A stretch of 9,445 bases of DNA from Promethearchaeia archaeon (GTDB lineage: Archaea; Asgardarchaeota; Lokiarchaeia; Sigyniarchaeales; SOKP01): positions 1 to 9,445 of the forward strand of contig JAHQWS010000048.1 in the NCBI GenBank assembly GCA_029856295.1, given 5' to 3'. The notes under the pieces are model-generated. The model searched no databases. It was not told where the DNA came from and saw nothing but the letters and a program-made list of their open reading frames with translations. Below, piece after piece: positions 1 through 7,073 of the stretch. How positions within the stretch are numbered: position 1 is the first letter of the stretch; every line of letters starts with the position of its first letter. The translations under genes were made by a program, and so were the position numbers.

Positions 1-106
1 ATTTCGTTATTTTTAAAAAAAAATAAATTTCTAAAAAAAAATAATTATCTTAAAATAAAGGATTTGAGTTCTTTCAACCAGTAAATAGAAAAGTAATTTT
101 ATAAAA

Positions 107-289
107 CTAAGAATTGAATATGTTTTTTCCCATTTCTTCTGCCTCTTTAATCATCCTATCAATATCTTCTCTTAATACTTCAGTTTTACTTTTGGGTGGA
201 CGATTCAATATACTAAGGTCCTTTATTATTTCTTGTCGTTTGACTTCATCAGTTTTTTTAATTTTGGTGATATCATCTATAAAATTCAT
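107..289 (-). CDS. Possible small hypothetical protein, 60 aa
   Basis: I do not recognise this protein. It is short, highly charged (rich in Lys, Glu, Asp and Arg) and probably mostly helical, with a central RPPKSK turn between two amphipathic stretches and no membrane segment or cysteine. The composition is that of a soluble protein rather than of a random AT-rich reading frame, which is the main reason to list it; the plus-strand frames over the same bases give hydrophobic, less protein-like translations. The codon just before the ATG is a stop (TAA), so the start is fixed if the ORF is real. No clear Shine-Dalgarno site is seen; GAGAT lies about 12 bases upstream. It stands alone, with no neighbour on either side within 450 bases downstream of the peptidase gene. 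It could equally be the tail of a decayed gene. Confidence 0.4.
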   Translation of the reverse strand: MNFIDDITKIKKTDEVKRQEIIKDLSILNRPPKSKTEVLREDIDRMIKEAEEMGKNIFNS

Positions 290-756
290 TTATTTGGATC
301 TCAGAGGCAGAGTTTTGAACATCTTTTATTTGATTTTTTAATTCATGTTCATTTTCATTTATTATTACATCTCAATAATTTTGGTTTTTACACAGCGAGG
401 GCATCGGTAACCGTTCATGATTACAAGCTGTTATAGTTCGTCTGGATTTATCTATTTGTATAGGTAATAATACGCTGTGGTAAAATATAAACCTTACATA
501 ACAATTAGAAAATAATTATCATATCTGAAAATCCAAACCCTACACATACATGCATAACCTTTTGAAAATTCTATCTTTTTTTTGTCTGTTAATAAAAATC
601 GAGTGATGGTTTTGTAATCGGAATTAGATGGCAAAATTTGGGAATGTTTGGGAATGTTTGGGTATAATACCTTAAGGGAAAAGACAGCTTCTACTACGCT
701 ATTAAAATGATGAAACTCTATCCGTTTTCAAAAATATGGGAAATCTTCCAAAATGT
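290..756. other. Intergenic stretch with no convincing gene
   Basis: About 470 bases without a supported gene. All frames are broken by stops. It contains a short tandem repeat (638-663) and, on the minus strand at 365-418, a 17-codon ATG frame with a CPRC motif that resembles half of a zinc ribbon but is too short to call. No tRNA-like fold or other RNA gene was seen. Confidence 0.5.
638..663. repeat. 10-bp tandem repeat, about 2.5 copies
   Basis: The unit GGAATGTTTG occurs twice back to back (641-650, 651-660), flanked by TTG before and GGT after, so the periodic tract runs about 26 bases. The period is close to one helical turn. No gene or promoter is obviously attached to it. Confidence 0.7.
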
Positions 757-1917
757 TTAAGGCGGGTTTCTATCAATATACTTTAATATTAAAACTATAT
801 GTGTTAAAAGCTTTTTTAAAAGGTTGACATCTACTTTATCAATAGTGTCTTCTTTGCTATGAGCAAATTTATAGGATTTTTTATCTAAAACACCAAAGCC
901 TCCAAAACCTTTATCAGCAAAAATATATGCATCACTACGCGCTAATCTAATTTTCTTGGGCATATGTAATGTGGCTGTAAAGTCCTTAGTATTTTTGAAA
1001 AATTTAGCTCCTCTCTCATTTGTAATTACATCAATTGTGGTTCCAATCGTATCAAAATTTAACATAAACGATTTTGTTCTATCAAGATGCTTTACCTTGT
1101 TATAAAGGAGTCTAGCTCCTTGACAGCCCGTTTCTTCGGCTCCTGTAAATAGAAACCATAAATTATAATTTTTTAATCTAAATTTTAAATCTGAATAATA
1201 ATTTAATAGTTCTAAAACACATACCATTCCAGAAGCATTGTCTGTTGCTCCAGGAGATTCATTATTGGTAGTATTTAAACAAAGCACAATTATTGCTATA
1301 AAATTTAAAGCTAAGGGTACAGCGCCTATGATAAAGAACCAGAATGCATATTGAATAAAAAATAAAACTTTTAATGAATATATAATCACGCTGCTTATTG
1401 AGGTATATATCCACAATTTAAAGAAAAAAACACGAAACTTCATTGGCAACCGTTGCCCCTTTGAGTCAAGATGACACATAAACAATAAATTCCCCCTCAC
1501 ATTATCCTGTTCCATACTATCATAATTATTTTTATTATATTCGGAATTACCAAGAAGTTTCACGTATAAATTATGGGAAACTCGTTTCCTTCCTACTCTA
1601 ATCTTCTCAGGTTTTCTCGTAATAATTAAAACTGGAATAAAAATTGTCAATATTATAATTAGATTTATTATTGTAAACATAAAGTCAAGATATAAATAGA
1701 GGAGAAATAAGGTCCAAAATGTTAAAACAAACACAATTTTCTGATAAATACGGGGATAAAACGTGGTAAATGAGAACTCTTGAACTGAGGGCTTTAAATC
1801 TAAACTCTCTATTTTTTTCTTTACAAGGTTAAATACCTTTTTTTCGCCTTCCGTTCCGCTTAATCGGGGAAATGATAGCACTTTTAAATTTTGTTTCATT
1901 CGTGATTCATCGATCAT
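757..1917 (-). CDS. Membrane-bound M28-family zinc peptidase with an inserted transmembrane hairpin
   Basis: A 386-residue protein with the complete metal-binding set of M28 (aminopeptidase Y/S type) peptidases: H149 in HLD, D226 in GATDNASG, the E261-E262 pair (catalytic base plus ligand) in GAEETG, D289 in NFDTIG and H353 in FAHSKED. It should therefore be an active two-zinc exopeptidase. The N-terminal 50 residues are the usual helical cap region. Two hydrophobic segments follow (about 62-78 and 79-99), and two more (about 166-186 and 188-213) sit between the first and second zinc motifs, where soluble relatives have only some 10-20 residues. There is no cleavable signal peptide. The start chosen is the first ATG; a second Met is at residue 7, and neither has a clear ribosome binding site. 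The gene lies 169 bases downstream of the dehydratase on the same strand but is probably a separate unit. Its substrate is unknown. Family assignment is firm; membrane topology is inferred. Confidence 0.88.
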   Translation of the reverse strand: MIDESRMKQNLKVLSFPRLSGTEGEKKVFNLVKKKIESLDLKPSVQEFSFTTFYPRIYQKIVFVLTFWTLFLLYLYLDFMFTIINLIIILTIFIPVLIITRKPEKIRVGRKRVSHNLYVKLLGNSEYNKNNYDSMEQDNVRGNLLFMCHLDSKGQRLPMKFRVFFFKLWIYTSISSVIIYSLKVLFFIQYAFWFFIIGAVPLALNFIAIIVLCLNTTNNESPGATDNASGMVCVLELLNYYSDLKFRLKNYNLWFLFTGAEETGCQGARLLYNKVKHLDRTKSFMLNFDTIGTTIDVITNERGAKFFKNTKDFTATLHMPKKIRLARSDAYIFADKGFGGFGVLDKKSYKFAHSKEDTIDKVDVNLLKKLLTHIVLILKYIDRNPP

Positions 1918-2086
1918 TTGTCCATAGAGCCCAAATATGTCAAATTTGATATTTTTTATTAAACTAAATTGTAATCTATTAAAATTAATTATAAACTTTA
2001 ATTTTATTACATTAATAATGAAATAATTTGAAAATGGAGTATATAATTTAATAGCAAAAAAATTAATCTGAATAAAACTATTGTTC
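1918..2086. other. Intergenic spacer with a T-run on the minus strand
   Basis: Very AT-rich spacer between the dehydratase and the peptidase. A seven-base A-tract at 2056-2062 reads as T7 on the minus strand about 25 bases past the dehydratase stop and could end that transcript, since archaeal terminators often need only a T-run. TTTAATAAAA-like sequence near 1952-1961 is a possible weak TATA box for the peptidase. Confidence 0.35.
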
Positions 2087-3757
2087 TTATATTTTAAAAT
2101 AAGCTCCGAATTTTGCAGAACTAACGATTTTCCTATAAATATCTAAGAAGCCTGATGAAACTTTTGGTTCTGGTTTTATCCATCTACTAAGCCTTTCTTT
2201 TATCTCATCGTCTGAAATTAGCAGATTCAATGTGCGATTATCAAGATCAATTTCGATGATATCTCCTTCTTGGACAATCGCAATAGGACCGCCTTCAATT
2301 GCTTCCGGGCACACATGTCCTATACAAGGTCCCCTTGTTGCTCCAGAATATCGTCCGTCAGTTACCATTGCGACTGATTCACCTAACCCCATTCCTACCA
2401 GCATCGCTGCCGGAATTGATAATTCTCTCATCCCGGGAGAACCTTTCGGACCTTCGTACCGAATAACCAAAACATCTCCCTCTTTTACTTTACCTGTCAT
2501 TAGCGCATCTCTGACTTGTTCCTCGCTTTCAAACACTTTTGCCGGACCCTTATGCTGCCTCATTTTAGGATTAACAGCACTTTGCTTGATGATGGCACCC
2601 TCTGGGGCTAAATTCCCTTTTAGTACTGCGATTCCTCCTTCACTTGATATGGCATCTTCTATGTTTCTAATAATTTGATACTCATGAGTTTTGAAAAGAT
2701 CTAAGTAATCCTTTAGAGTTATTCCAAGTACCGTAAGGGTGGATAGATCTAAACGTTTTGCTAGTTTTTTCATTAACACTTTAACTCCTCCAGCTTCGTG
2801 AAATTCTGTGAGATTATATTCAGAAGCAGGCTTAAATTTCGCTAAAAGTGGTATAGATTTACTTAATATATCGAAATCAAAATGATCCAGCTTACCTCCA
2901 ATTTCATGCGATAACGCGCACATATGGAGAATCATATTCGTAGACCCCCCAAATGAAAGAGCCACTTTGATCGCATTTTCAATAGATGTATGAGTAATCA
3001 TATTTAATGCTCTAATATTATCTTTAACTAACTCCATAATTGTTTTACCAGTTTCTCTGCATAAGGATTCTCTTTCTTTACTTACAGCGCTCATTGTTGC
3101 ACAACCCGGTAAGGAAAGCCCCATTGCTTCTACAATACAGGCCATTGTATTTGCTGTGCCCATCATATTGCATGCTCCTGGAGAACAACATGTCTGGGAT
3201 TCAATAAGATAAAATTCTTCTTCAGTTATCTTACCGGCTTTATATTCTCCAATTGCTTCTTTAATATCGCTGGTTACAAATGTTTTTCCTTTCAGAGGGC
3301 CATCTTCAAAGAATTTTGGCTCCATAATCCCTCCTGTTAAAAAAATTGTAGGAATATTACATCTAGCCGCCGCTATTAGCATTCCGGGAATTATTTTATC
3401 ACAAGAACAAAGCATAACCATTCCGTCGAAGTCATAAGCTTTAATTGTGCACTCAACAGATGCTGCAATTATTTCTCTCGAAGGCAATATGTATTTTGAA
3501 AAATTCCCGGAATTTGCAATCCCATCGCAAGAAGCGATAGTATTAAATTCCATTGGTGTTCCTCCAGCTTCTCTTATCCCTTCTTTAACATATATAGCTA
3601 ACTTTTGCAAATGTATATGACCAGGATTGATTTCATTCCAAGAATTTACTACTGCAATTCTTGGATTCTTTAAGTCCTCGTATGAATATCCACAACCAAG
3701 ATATAGCGCCCTTTCATATGACTTTCTTGGGTCTAAATCTTTCTTGTCTGATGACAT
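2087..3757 (-). CDS. ilvD: Dihydroxy-acid dehydratase (IlvD/Edd family)
   Basis: This enzyme removes water from 2,3-dihydroxy-isovalerate or 2,3-dihydroxy-3-methylvalerate to give the 2-oxo acids, the third step of valine and isoleucine synthesis, in the cytoplasm. The 556-residue length and all family blocks fit: NSWNEINPGHIHL (39-50), NTIASCDGIA (72-81), SCDKIIPGML (118-127), CCSPGACNMMGTANTMAC (190-207), GNLAPEGAIIK (381-391), RYEGPKGSPGMREL (433-446) and TDGRYSGATRGPCIGH (466-481). Likely iron-sulfur ligands are C77, C119 and C191 or its neighbours; S471 in GRYSG is the expected base, and K121 after CDK is the lysine that is carbamylated in relatives. The PGHxHL form is that of bacterial and archaeal IlvD rather than the sugar-acid dehydratases with TPCN, but a sugar-acid role cannot be fully excluded, since no other branched-chain gene is present here. 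The ATG is supported by a TATA box 24-33 bases upstream and absence of a ribosome binding site, pointing to a leaderless message. Confidence 0.9.
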   Translation of the reverse strand: MSSDKKDLDPRKSYERALYLGCGYSYEDLKNPRIAVVNSWNEINPGHIHLQKLAIYVKEGIREAGGTPMEFNTIASCDGIANSGNFSKYILPSREIIAASVECTIKAYDFDGMVMLCSCDKIIPGMLIAAARCNIPTIFLTGGIMEPKFFEDGPLKGKTFVTSDIKEAIGEYKAGKITEEEFYLIESQTCCSPGACNMMGTANTMACIVEAMGLSLPGCATMSAVSKERESLCRETGKTIMELVKDNIRALNMITHTSIENAIKVALSFGGSTNMILHMCALSHEIGGKLDHFDFDILSKSIPLLAKFKPASEYNLTEFHEAGGVKVLMKKLAKRLDLSTLTVLGITLKDYLDLFKTHEYQIIRNIEDAISSEGGIAVLKGNLAPEGAIIKQSAVNPKMRQHKGPAKVFESEEQVRDALMTGKVKEGDVLVIRYEGPKGSPGMRELSIPAAMLVGMGLGESVAMVTDGRYSGATRGPCIGHVCPEAIEGGPIAIVQEGDIIEIDLDNRTLNLLISDDEIKERLSRWIKPEPKVSSGFLDIYRKIVSSAKFGAYFKI

Positions 3758-3780
3758 GGTTAATCTTTTTTACTATCGAG

Positions 3781-3790
3781 CTTATATAAA
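3781..3790 (-). promoter_or_regulatory. TATA box of the ilvD gene, leaderless arrangement
   Basis: On the minus strand the sequence reads TTTATATAAG, a near-ideal archaeal TATA box. Its centre is about 28 bases from the ilvD ATG, so transcription should begin at or within a few bases of the start codon. There is no Shine-Dalgarno site before this ATG, which agrees with a leaderless mRNA. Confidence 0.65.
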
Positions 3791-3904
3791 TTAAATAATT
3801 AAAATTCGATATAATTATAATATTGTATAGAAGTCTTAAAAAATATAATCAACCAACATTAATATTAAAATATTTTTGAAAATCCAAAAAATTTGTTAAA
3901 ATAG

Positions 3905-3948
3905 CCAAATGCCTTTATTTAGTATTAAATCTCTATTTTAGGCATTGG
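3905..3948. repeat. Inverted repeat in the divergent promoter region
   Basis: AATGCCT (3908-3914) and AGGCATT (3940-3946) are a perfect 7-bp inverted repeat. Allowing one bulged A, the arms extend to CCA-ATGCCT and AGGCATTGG. The arm centres are about 32 bases apart, three helical turns, and the 25-base middle is AT-rich. It sits between the two divergent promoters. On the plus strand a T5 run follows at 3952-3956. It may be an operator for a dimeric regulator, or a hairpin of a short plus-strand transcript. Confidence 0.4.
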
Positions 3949-4004
3949 AACTTTTTCTTAAAAATTTGTACTGACTACAATAACGATTTTACGCTAAAAT
4001 CAAA

Positions 4005-4035
4005 AAGGATAAATAATTTGGAGTAAGGATAAATA
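4005..4035. repeat. 11-bp direct repeat overlapping the TATA box
   Basis: AAGGATAAATA occurs at 4005-4015 and again at 4025-4035, exactly 20 bases apart, or two helical turns. The second copy runs into the TATA box of the downstream gene, so the pair could be a regulator site or a duplicated core promoter element. Confidence 0.5.
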
Positions 4036-4040
4036 TAATT
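4028..4040 (+). promoter_or_regulatory. Likely promoter (BRE/TATA) of the beta-helix protein genes
   Basis: GATAAATATAATT contains a good archaeal TATA box (AAATATAATT, 4031-4040). A start near 4060 would give a leader of about 45 bases carrying the GAGGA ribosome binding site (4094-4098), seven bases before the ATG at 4106. Confidence 0.5.
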
Positions 4041-4045
4041 AGAAA

Positions 4046-4067
4046 GTCATTCTTTTGAAGAAATGAC
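4046..4067. repeat. Imperfect palindrome at the expected transcription start
   Basis: GTCATT (4046-4051) pairs with AATGAC (4062-4067) as six perfect base pairs, and the inner bases TT/AA extend the symmetry with one mismatch and one wobble. The 22-base element covers the place where transcription from the TATA box at 4031 should begin, a typical position for an archaeal repressor site. A leader hairpin is the alternative. Confidence 0.4.
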
Positions 4068-4105
4068 ATTTTTGTAGATATGTTTGAAACTTTGAGGATA
4101 AGATT

Positions 4106-5986
4106 ATGGAAACTGGAAGTAAAGAGAGTGAAAATGAGCAAGAAGCGGTAATTAAAGAGGAGGTTAATTTACAATTTCATTGGTATCTATTTTCCTTTTT
4201 CATGATATATTTTGGCTCATTATTAATTCCTGGAGTCATATTCATCCTATATAGTTTGTTTTTTTTCATCCCAAACGTTATGGAAACGAGAAATTTCACT
4301 TCCCTTTTCACAGAATTGGTACCGTTATTATCTTTGATATTTATGCCTATAATTATAATAATATGTTATCTGCTTCATCTGTTATTTATAGCTTTAATAA
4401 CCAGATGGTTTTGGAATATAACTGAAAAAAAGTCCCCTATTAAGGATGGAATCATCCCAAGGAACATCCCAAGTAAGATCTTAAACTATTATCATATCCG
4501 TTCGTTTATGATCAAGTATCCTAAATATATTTTCACAAAGGGTCTATTTCCATGGCTATCAAACTGGTTTTTTAATTTTGTGGGGTCAAGTAAGATTGGT
4601 AAAGGAACTACAATCGAGGAGCAGGTTTGTGCCGATAAATACATCGATGTAGGAACAAATAGTTATATCGGCGTTAGTAGCGTCCTCACGAGTCATCTTG
4701 TAGACGGTATTTTTGGCAATATCAACTATTTTGAGCTAAAAGTTGGTAATAATGTCACTTTGGCCTGTCTAAATAACTTCGCTTCGGGGTGTAATCTAGG
4801 GGACAATTCTTTCTTGATGCCTTGGGCAAGCGGAGGAAAGCACTATACTGTTTCAGGGAATAGTTTCTATTCTGGACTCCCACTCAGAAAGATTTTTAAG
4901 GGCAAAACTAACGAATATCTAAAAATCCCTCAAAATATTATCGCTGAAGAGAAAAAGTATAGAAATGATCCCAGTAATTTAGAAAGCCTCAAAAAAGCAT
5001 TAAGCGAGTATAATGACAGACAATCTGAGATTATGGACGAAAATAAGCCAAGGATTACAGAAAACGAAAAAGAAACAAAAGCAGAAATAACCATAACCGA
5101 TTCAGAAATTCCAGAAGCAGGTGATAAAGCTGATTTTGCGTTGGATTTTACAACAAGTAGCGCTATAAGTAAAATAAACATCAAATTCCTTGTCCTTTAT
5201 ATTCCAATTATATGGTTTAGCGGTATCTTAGTTTCAATTATTTGGTATGATTTTACAAGAAACAAGCCTCCGATTCAAGCCAATCCTATAATTTGGATTC
5301 CTACAATATTATTACTCCCTATTATAATATTTTCCATGTATATAACCTTTATTTTCGGGTGCTTACTTTTTACAAAGGTGTTTTTAGTTCTAATCAATTT
5401 AATACATAAGCCTAAGGAAGGTGTTTTTAAGGCAGAGATTGGGAATCCTGACTTCGATTTTTGGTGCCTCCGAACGGAACTAAAAAAGATTCCTATATTT
5501 CTTATTAGAAATTCTCCCTTACCTTATATGGACGCGTGGGCGTTTCGATGGCTAGGAATATCGATGGATTTTTCATCACATCTTAATGATGTTTGGTGTG
5601 ATACTGAATTTATCGAAATGGGTCGTAAAGTGATGGTCGGGCAAGGAGCGGTAATAATGTCATCCATGGTCGTCGGAAAATATTTATTTATTAAAAATGT
5701 AATATTTGACGATTATACTGTAGTTGGAGGTCAAGATACTATAGCACCGGGGACCATCATTGGAAAGGACTCAGTTGTAGGAGCGCTTTCCATTACAAAC
5801 TATGGTCAGATTTTAGAAGATGGCTGGATTTATTTTGGCATCCCCTGTATTAAGTTAAAGGAGAATAAGTATGCGGAATCTAAAAGAGATTTTATCAGAA
5901 AAGTGGATGTGGATGAGGAGAAAAAATATGAAATCAAACATGAAGTAAATATTGATGAAGATAAAAAAGAACTTTTACAAATATAA
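4106..5986 (+). CDS. Two-unit membrane protein with left-handed beta-helix (hexapeptide) domains, Pls/PosA-like
   Basis: A 626-residue protein made of two similar units. Unit 1: hydrophobic segments at about 27-55 and 71-98, a WFFNFVG linker near 154-160, then hexapeptide turns from about 162 to 262 (IGKGTTIEE, VGNNVTLA, LGDNSFLMPW, closing with GNSFYSGLPLRKI). A charged, probably disordered linker follows (about 276-350). Unit 2: membrane segments at about 357-380 and 395-432, then turns from 497 to 585 (VGQGAV, VVGKYLFI, IIGKDSVVGA, ending GWIYFGIP). The C-terminus is Lys/Glu-rich. This order resembles the terminal region of Pls/PosA-type peptide synthetases (polylysine and related polymers), but no adenylation or carrier domain is present, so the product is unknown; acyl or aminoacyl transfer at the membrane is inferred. 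The start is set by GAGGA seven bases upstream. The next gene, 40 bases on, is a one-unit paralog and probably cotranscribed. Confidence 0.75.
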   Translation: METGSKESENEQEAVIKEEVNLQFHWYLFSFFMIYFGSLLIPGVIFILYSLFFFIPNVMETRNFTSLFTELVPLLSLIFMPIIIIICYLLHLLFIALITRWFWNITEKKSPIKDGIIPRNIPSKILNYYHIRSFMIKYPKYIFTKGLFPWLSNWFFNFVGSSKIGKGTTIEEQVCADKYIDVGTNSYIGVSSVLTSHLVDGIFGNINYFELKVGNNVTLACLNNFASGCNLGDNSFLMPWASGGKHYTVSGNSFYSGLPLRKIFKGKTNEYLKIPQNIIAEEKKYRNDPSNLESLKKALSEYNDRQSEIMDENKPRITENEKETKAEITITDSEIPEAGDKADFALDFTTSSAISKINIKFLVLYIPIIWFSGILVSIIWYDFTRNKPPIQANPIIWIPTILLLPIIIFSMYITFIFGCLLFTKVFLVLINLIHKPKEGVFKAEIGNPDFDFWCLRTELKKIPIFLIRNSPLPYMDAWAFRWLGISMDFSSHLNDVWCDTEFIEMGRKVMVGQGAVIMSSMVVGKYLFIKNVIFDDYTVVGGQDTIAPGTIIGKDSVVGALSITNYGQILEDGWIYFGIPCIKLKENKYAESKRDFIRKVDVDEEKKYEIKHEVNIDEDKKELLQI

Positions 5987-6026
5987 TAAAATTAAATGAA
6001 AAAAAGGAAGAAAAGCTAAGAAACAA

Positions 6027-6947
6027 ATGTCAGTGCCATCATCATTAAAAGGGGGTCCATTCACACCATCCGTGCTTGTTAGAAAGAGATATGTCAGTTA
6101 TTATATCTTTCTTATATGGGTAAGCATGATCTCGGCAATATTAGAGCTTTGGCTATATTGGCAAATCCTATGGGACCCAATCAGACCACTTCATTTTTAT
6201 ATTTTCCTTCCACTTTTATTTTTTATTATGTACATAACCATGGTGATTACATCGTTATTATTTTCAAAATTATTATTAATCATTGTAAATGCCTTCCATA
6301 AACCGAGGACTGGTATTTTTTTGAGACATCCCTCAGATAAAGATTATCGATACTGGAGTCTTCGAAATACTATAAAAAGATGGCCCGTTTTTTGTGCTCA
6401 TAAATTTCCATTCCCCTTTTTGGATAATATTTGCTTCAAGATGTTCGGTGTGAAAACGACATTCGCTAATTCGCTATTTGAAGGTTGGGTGGACACAGAG
6501 TTCATTGATTTTGGAAGAGAGGTAGTAGTAGGACAGGCAAGTATCGTTCAATCTGCAGTTATTATGGGTAATTTCTTAATTATTAAAAAAACCGTAATCG
6601 GAGATAATGTAAGGATTGGAGCTCATTGTGTCGTAATGCCCGGCACGTATATTGGTAAGAATTGCATTTTAGGGGCAGGATCGTTTACTACAGTTGAGCA
6701 GGTGTTAGAAGATGGCTGGATTTACATCGGCACGCCCGCAAAAAAGTATAAGAGAAATAGATTCTTTGAAGAAGACTTGGAAGATAAATTAGAACACACA
6801 CAAAACATTGATATTGAAAAAATTAGAGTGAAATATGAAGAGAATTTCTTCATAAGACACGACAAACACATTTCACTTAGAGAAAAATTAAAGCAGAGAA
6901 AGGAGCAACTAGAAGAAGAGCATAGAAGACTGGCTAATGCGCCTTAA
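6027..6947 (+). CDS. Single-unit membrane protein with left-handed beta-helix domain, paralog of the upstream gene
   Basis: A 306-residue protein with two hydrophobic segments (about 22-46 and 57-89), then a connecting region and hexapeptide turns from about 154 to 240 (VGQASIVQSAVIMG, VIGDNVRIGAH, YIGKNCILGAG, ending GWIYIGTPAKKY). The last 60 residues are charged and helical, perhaps a short coiled coil (283-303). It aligns with residues 400-585 of the preceding protein with a constant offset of 343 and no gap, sharing MYIT, HKP-G-F, W-LR, DTEFI--GR, VGQ, PGT--GK and LEDGWIY-G-P. H200 is in the place where many hexapeptide acyltransferases keep an active-site histidine; the partner has Gln543 there. 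It may form a mixed trimer or complex with the larger protein. No strong ribosome binding site precedes the ATG (a purine-rich AAGGAAG lies about 17 bases upstream), so translational coupling is plausible. Function is inferred only. Confidence 0.75.
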   Translation: MSVPSSLKGGPFTPSVLVRKRYVSYYIFLIWVSMISAILELWLYWQILWDPIRPLHFYIFLPLLFFIMYITMVITSLLFSKLLLIIVNAFHKPRTGIFLRHPSDKDYRYWSLRNTIKRWPVFCAHKFPFPFLDNICFKMFGVKTTFANSLFEGWVDTEFIDFGREVVVGQASIVQSAVIMGNFLIIKKTVIGDNVRIGAHCVVMPGTYIGKNCILGAGSFTTVEQVLEDGWIYIGTPAKKYKRNRFFEEDLEDKLEHTQNIDIEKIRVKYEENFFIRHDKHISLREKLKQRKEQLEEEHRRLANAP

Positions 6948-7073
6948 CATTTAAATAATACATATTTAATGAAATTTGTCATGTCAAATCAAATCTCACA
7001 TAATAACTTAAAAATTTAAATAATATTAAGAAAATCTTCAAATTAATCAAAATAATTATAAGGAGAACTTAAA
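6948..7073. promoter_or_regulatory. Spacer with likely own promoter for the hydrolase gene
   Basis: The 12-mer ATTTAAATAATA appears at 6949-6960 and again at 7014-7025. The second copy is TATA-like and lies about 50 bases before the hydrolase ATG, giving an expected leader of about 30 bases that contains AAGGAG (7060-7065). No T-run terminator follows the beta-helix gene, so read-through from upstream is also possible. Confidence 0.4.

Noticed and set aside
365..418. Minus-strand 17-codon frame MNGYRCPRCVKTKIIEM
   Set aside because: CPRC suggests half a zinc ribbon, and a neighbouring frame has CNHE just upstream, but each is too short and stop-bound; could be debris of a small zinc-ribbon gene, not enough to call.
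114..436. Two plus-strand frames of 75 and 67 codons
   Set aside because: They overlap each other and the more protein-like minus-strand ORF; their translations are hydrophobic runs typical of the antisense of a charged, AT-rich frame.
2232..2678. Plus-strand 148-codon frame inside ilvD
   Set aside because: It lies entirely antisense to conserved IlvD motifs, so it is a shadow.
4930..5184. Minus-strand 84-codon frame
   Set aside because: Antisense of the charged linker of the beta-helix protein; Ser/Leu-rich translation is what such a linker gives in reverse.
5996..6019. Seven-codon frame MKKRKKS between the two beta-helix genes
   Set aside because: Too short to be judged and explained by the purine-rich spacer; no sign of conservation can be seen.
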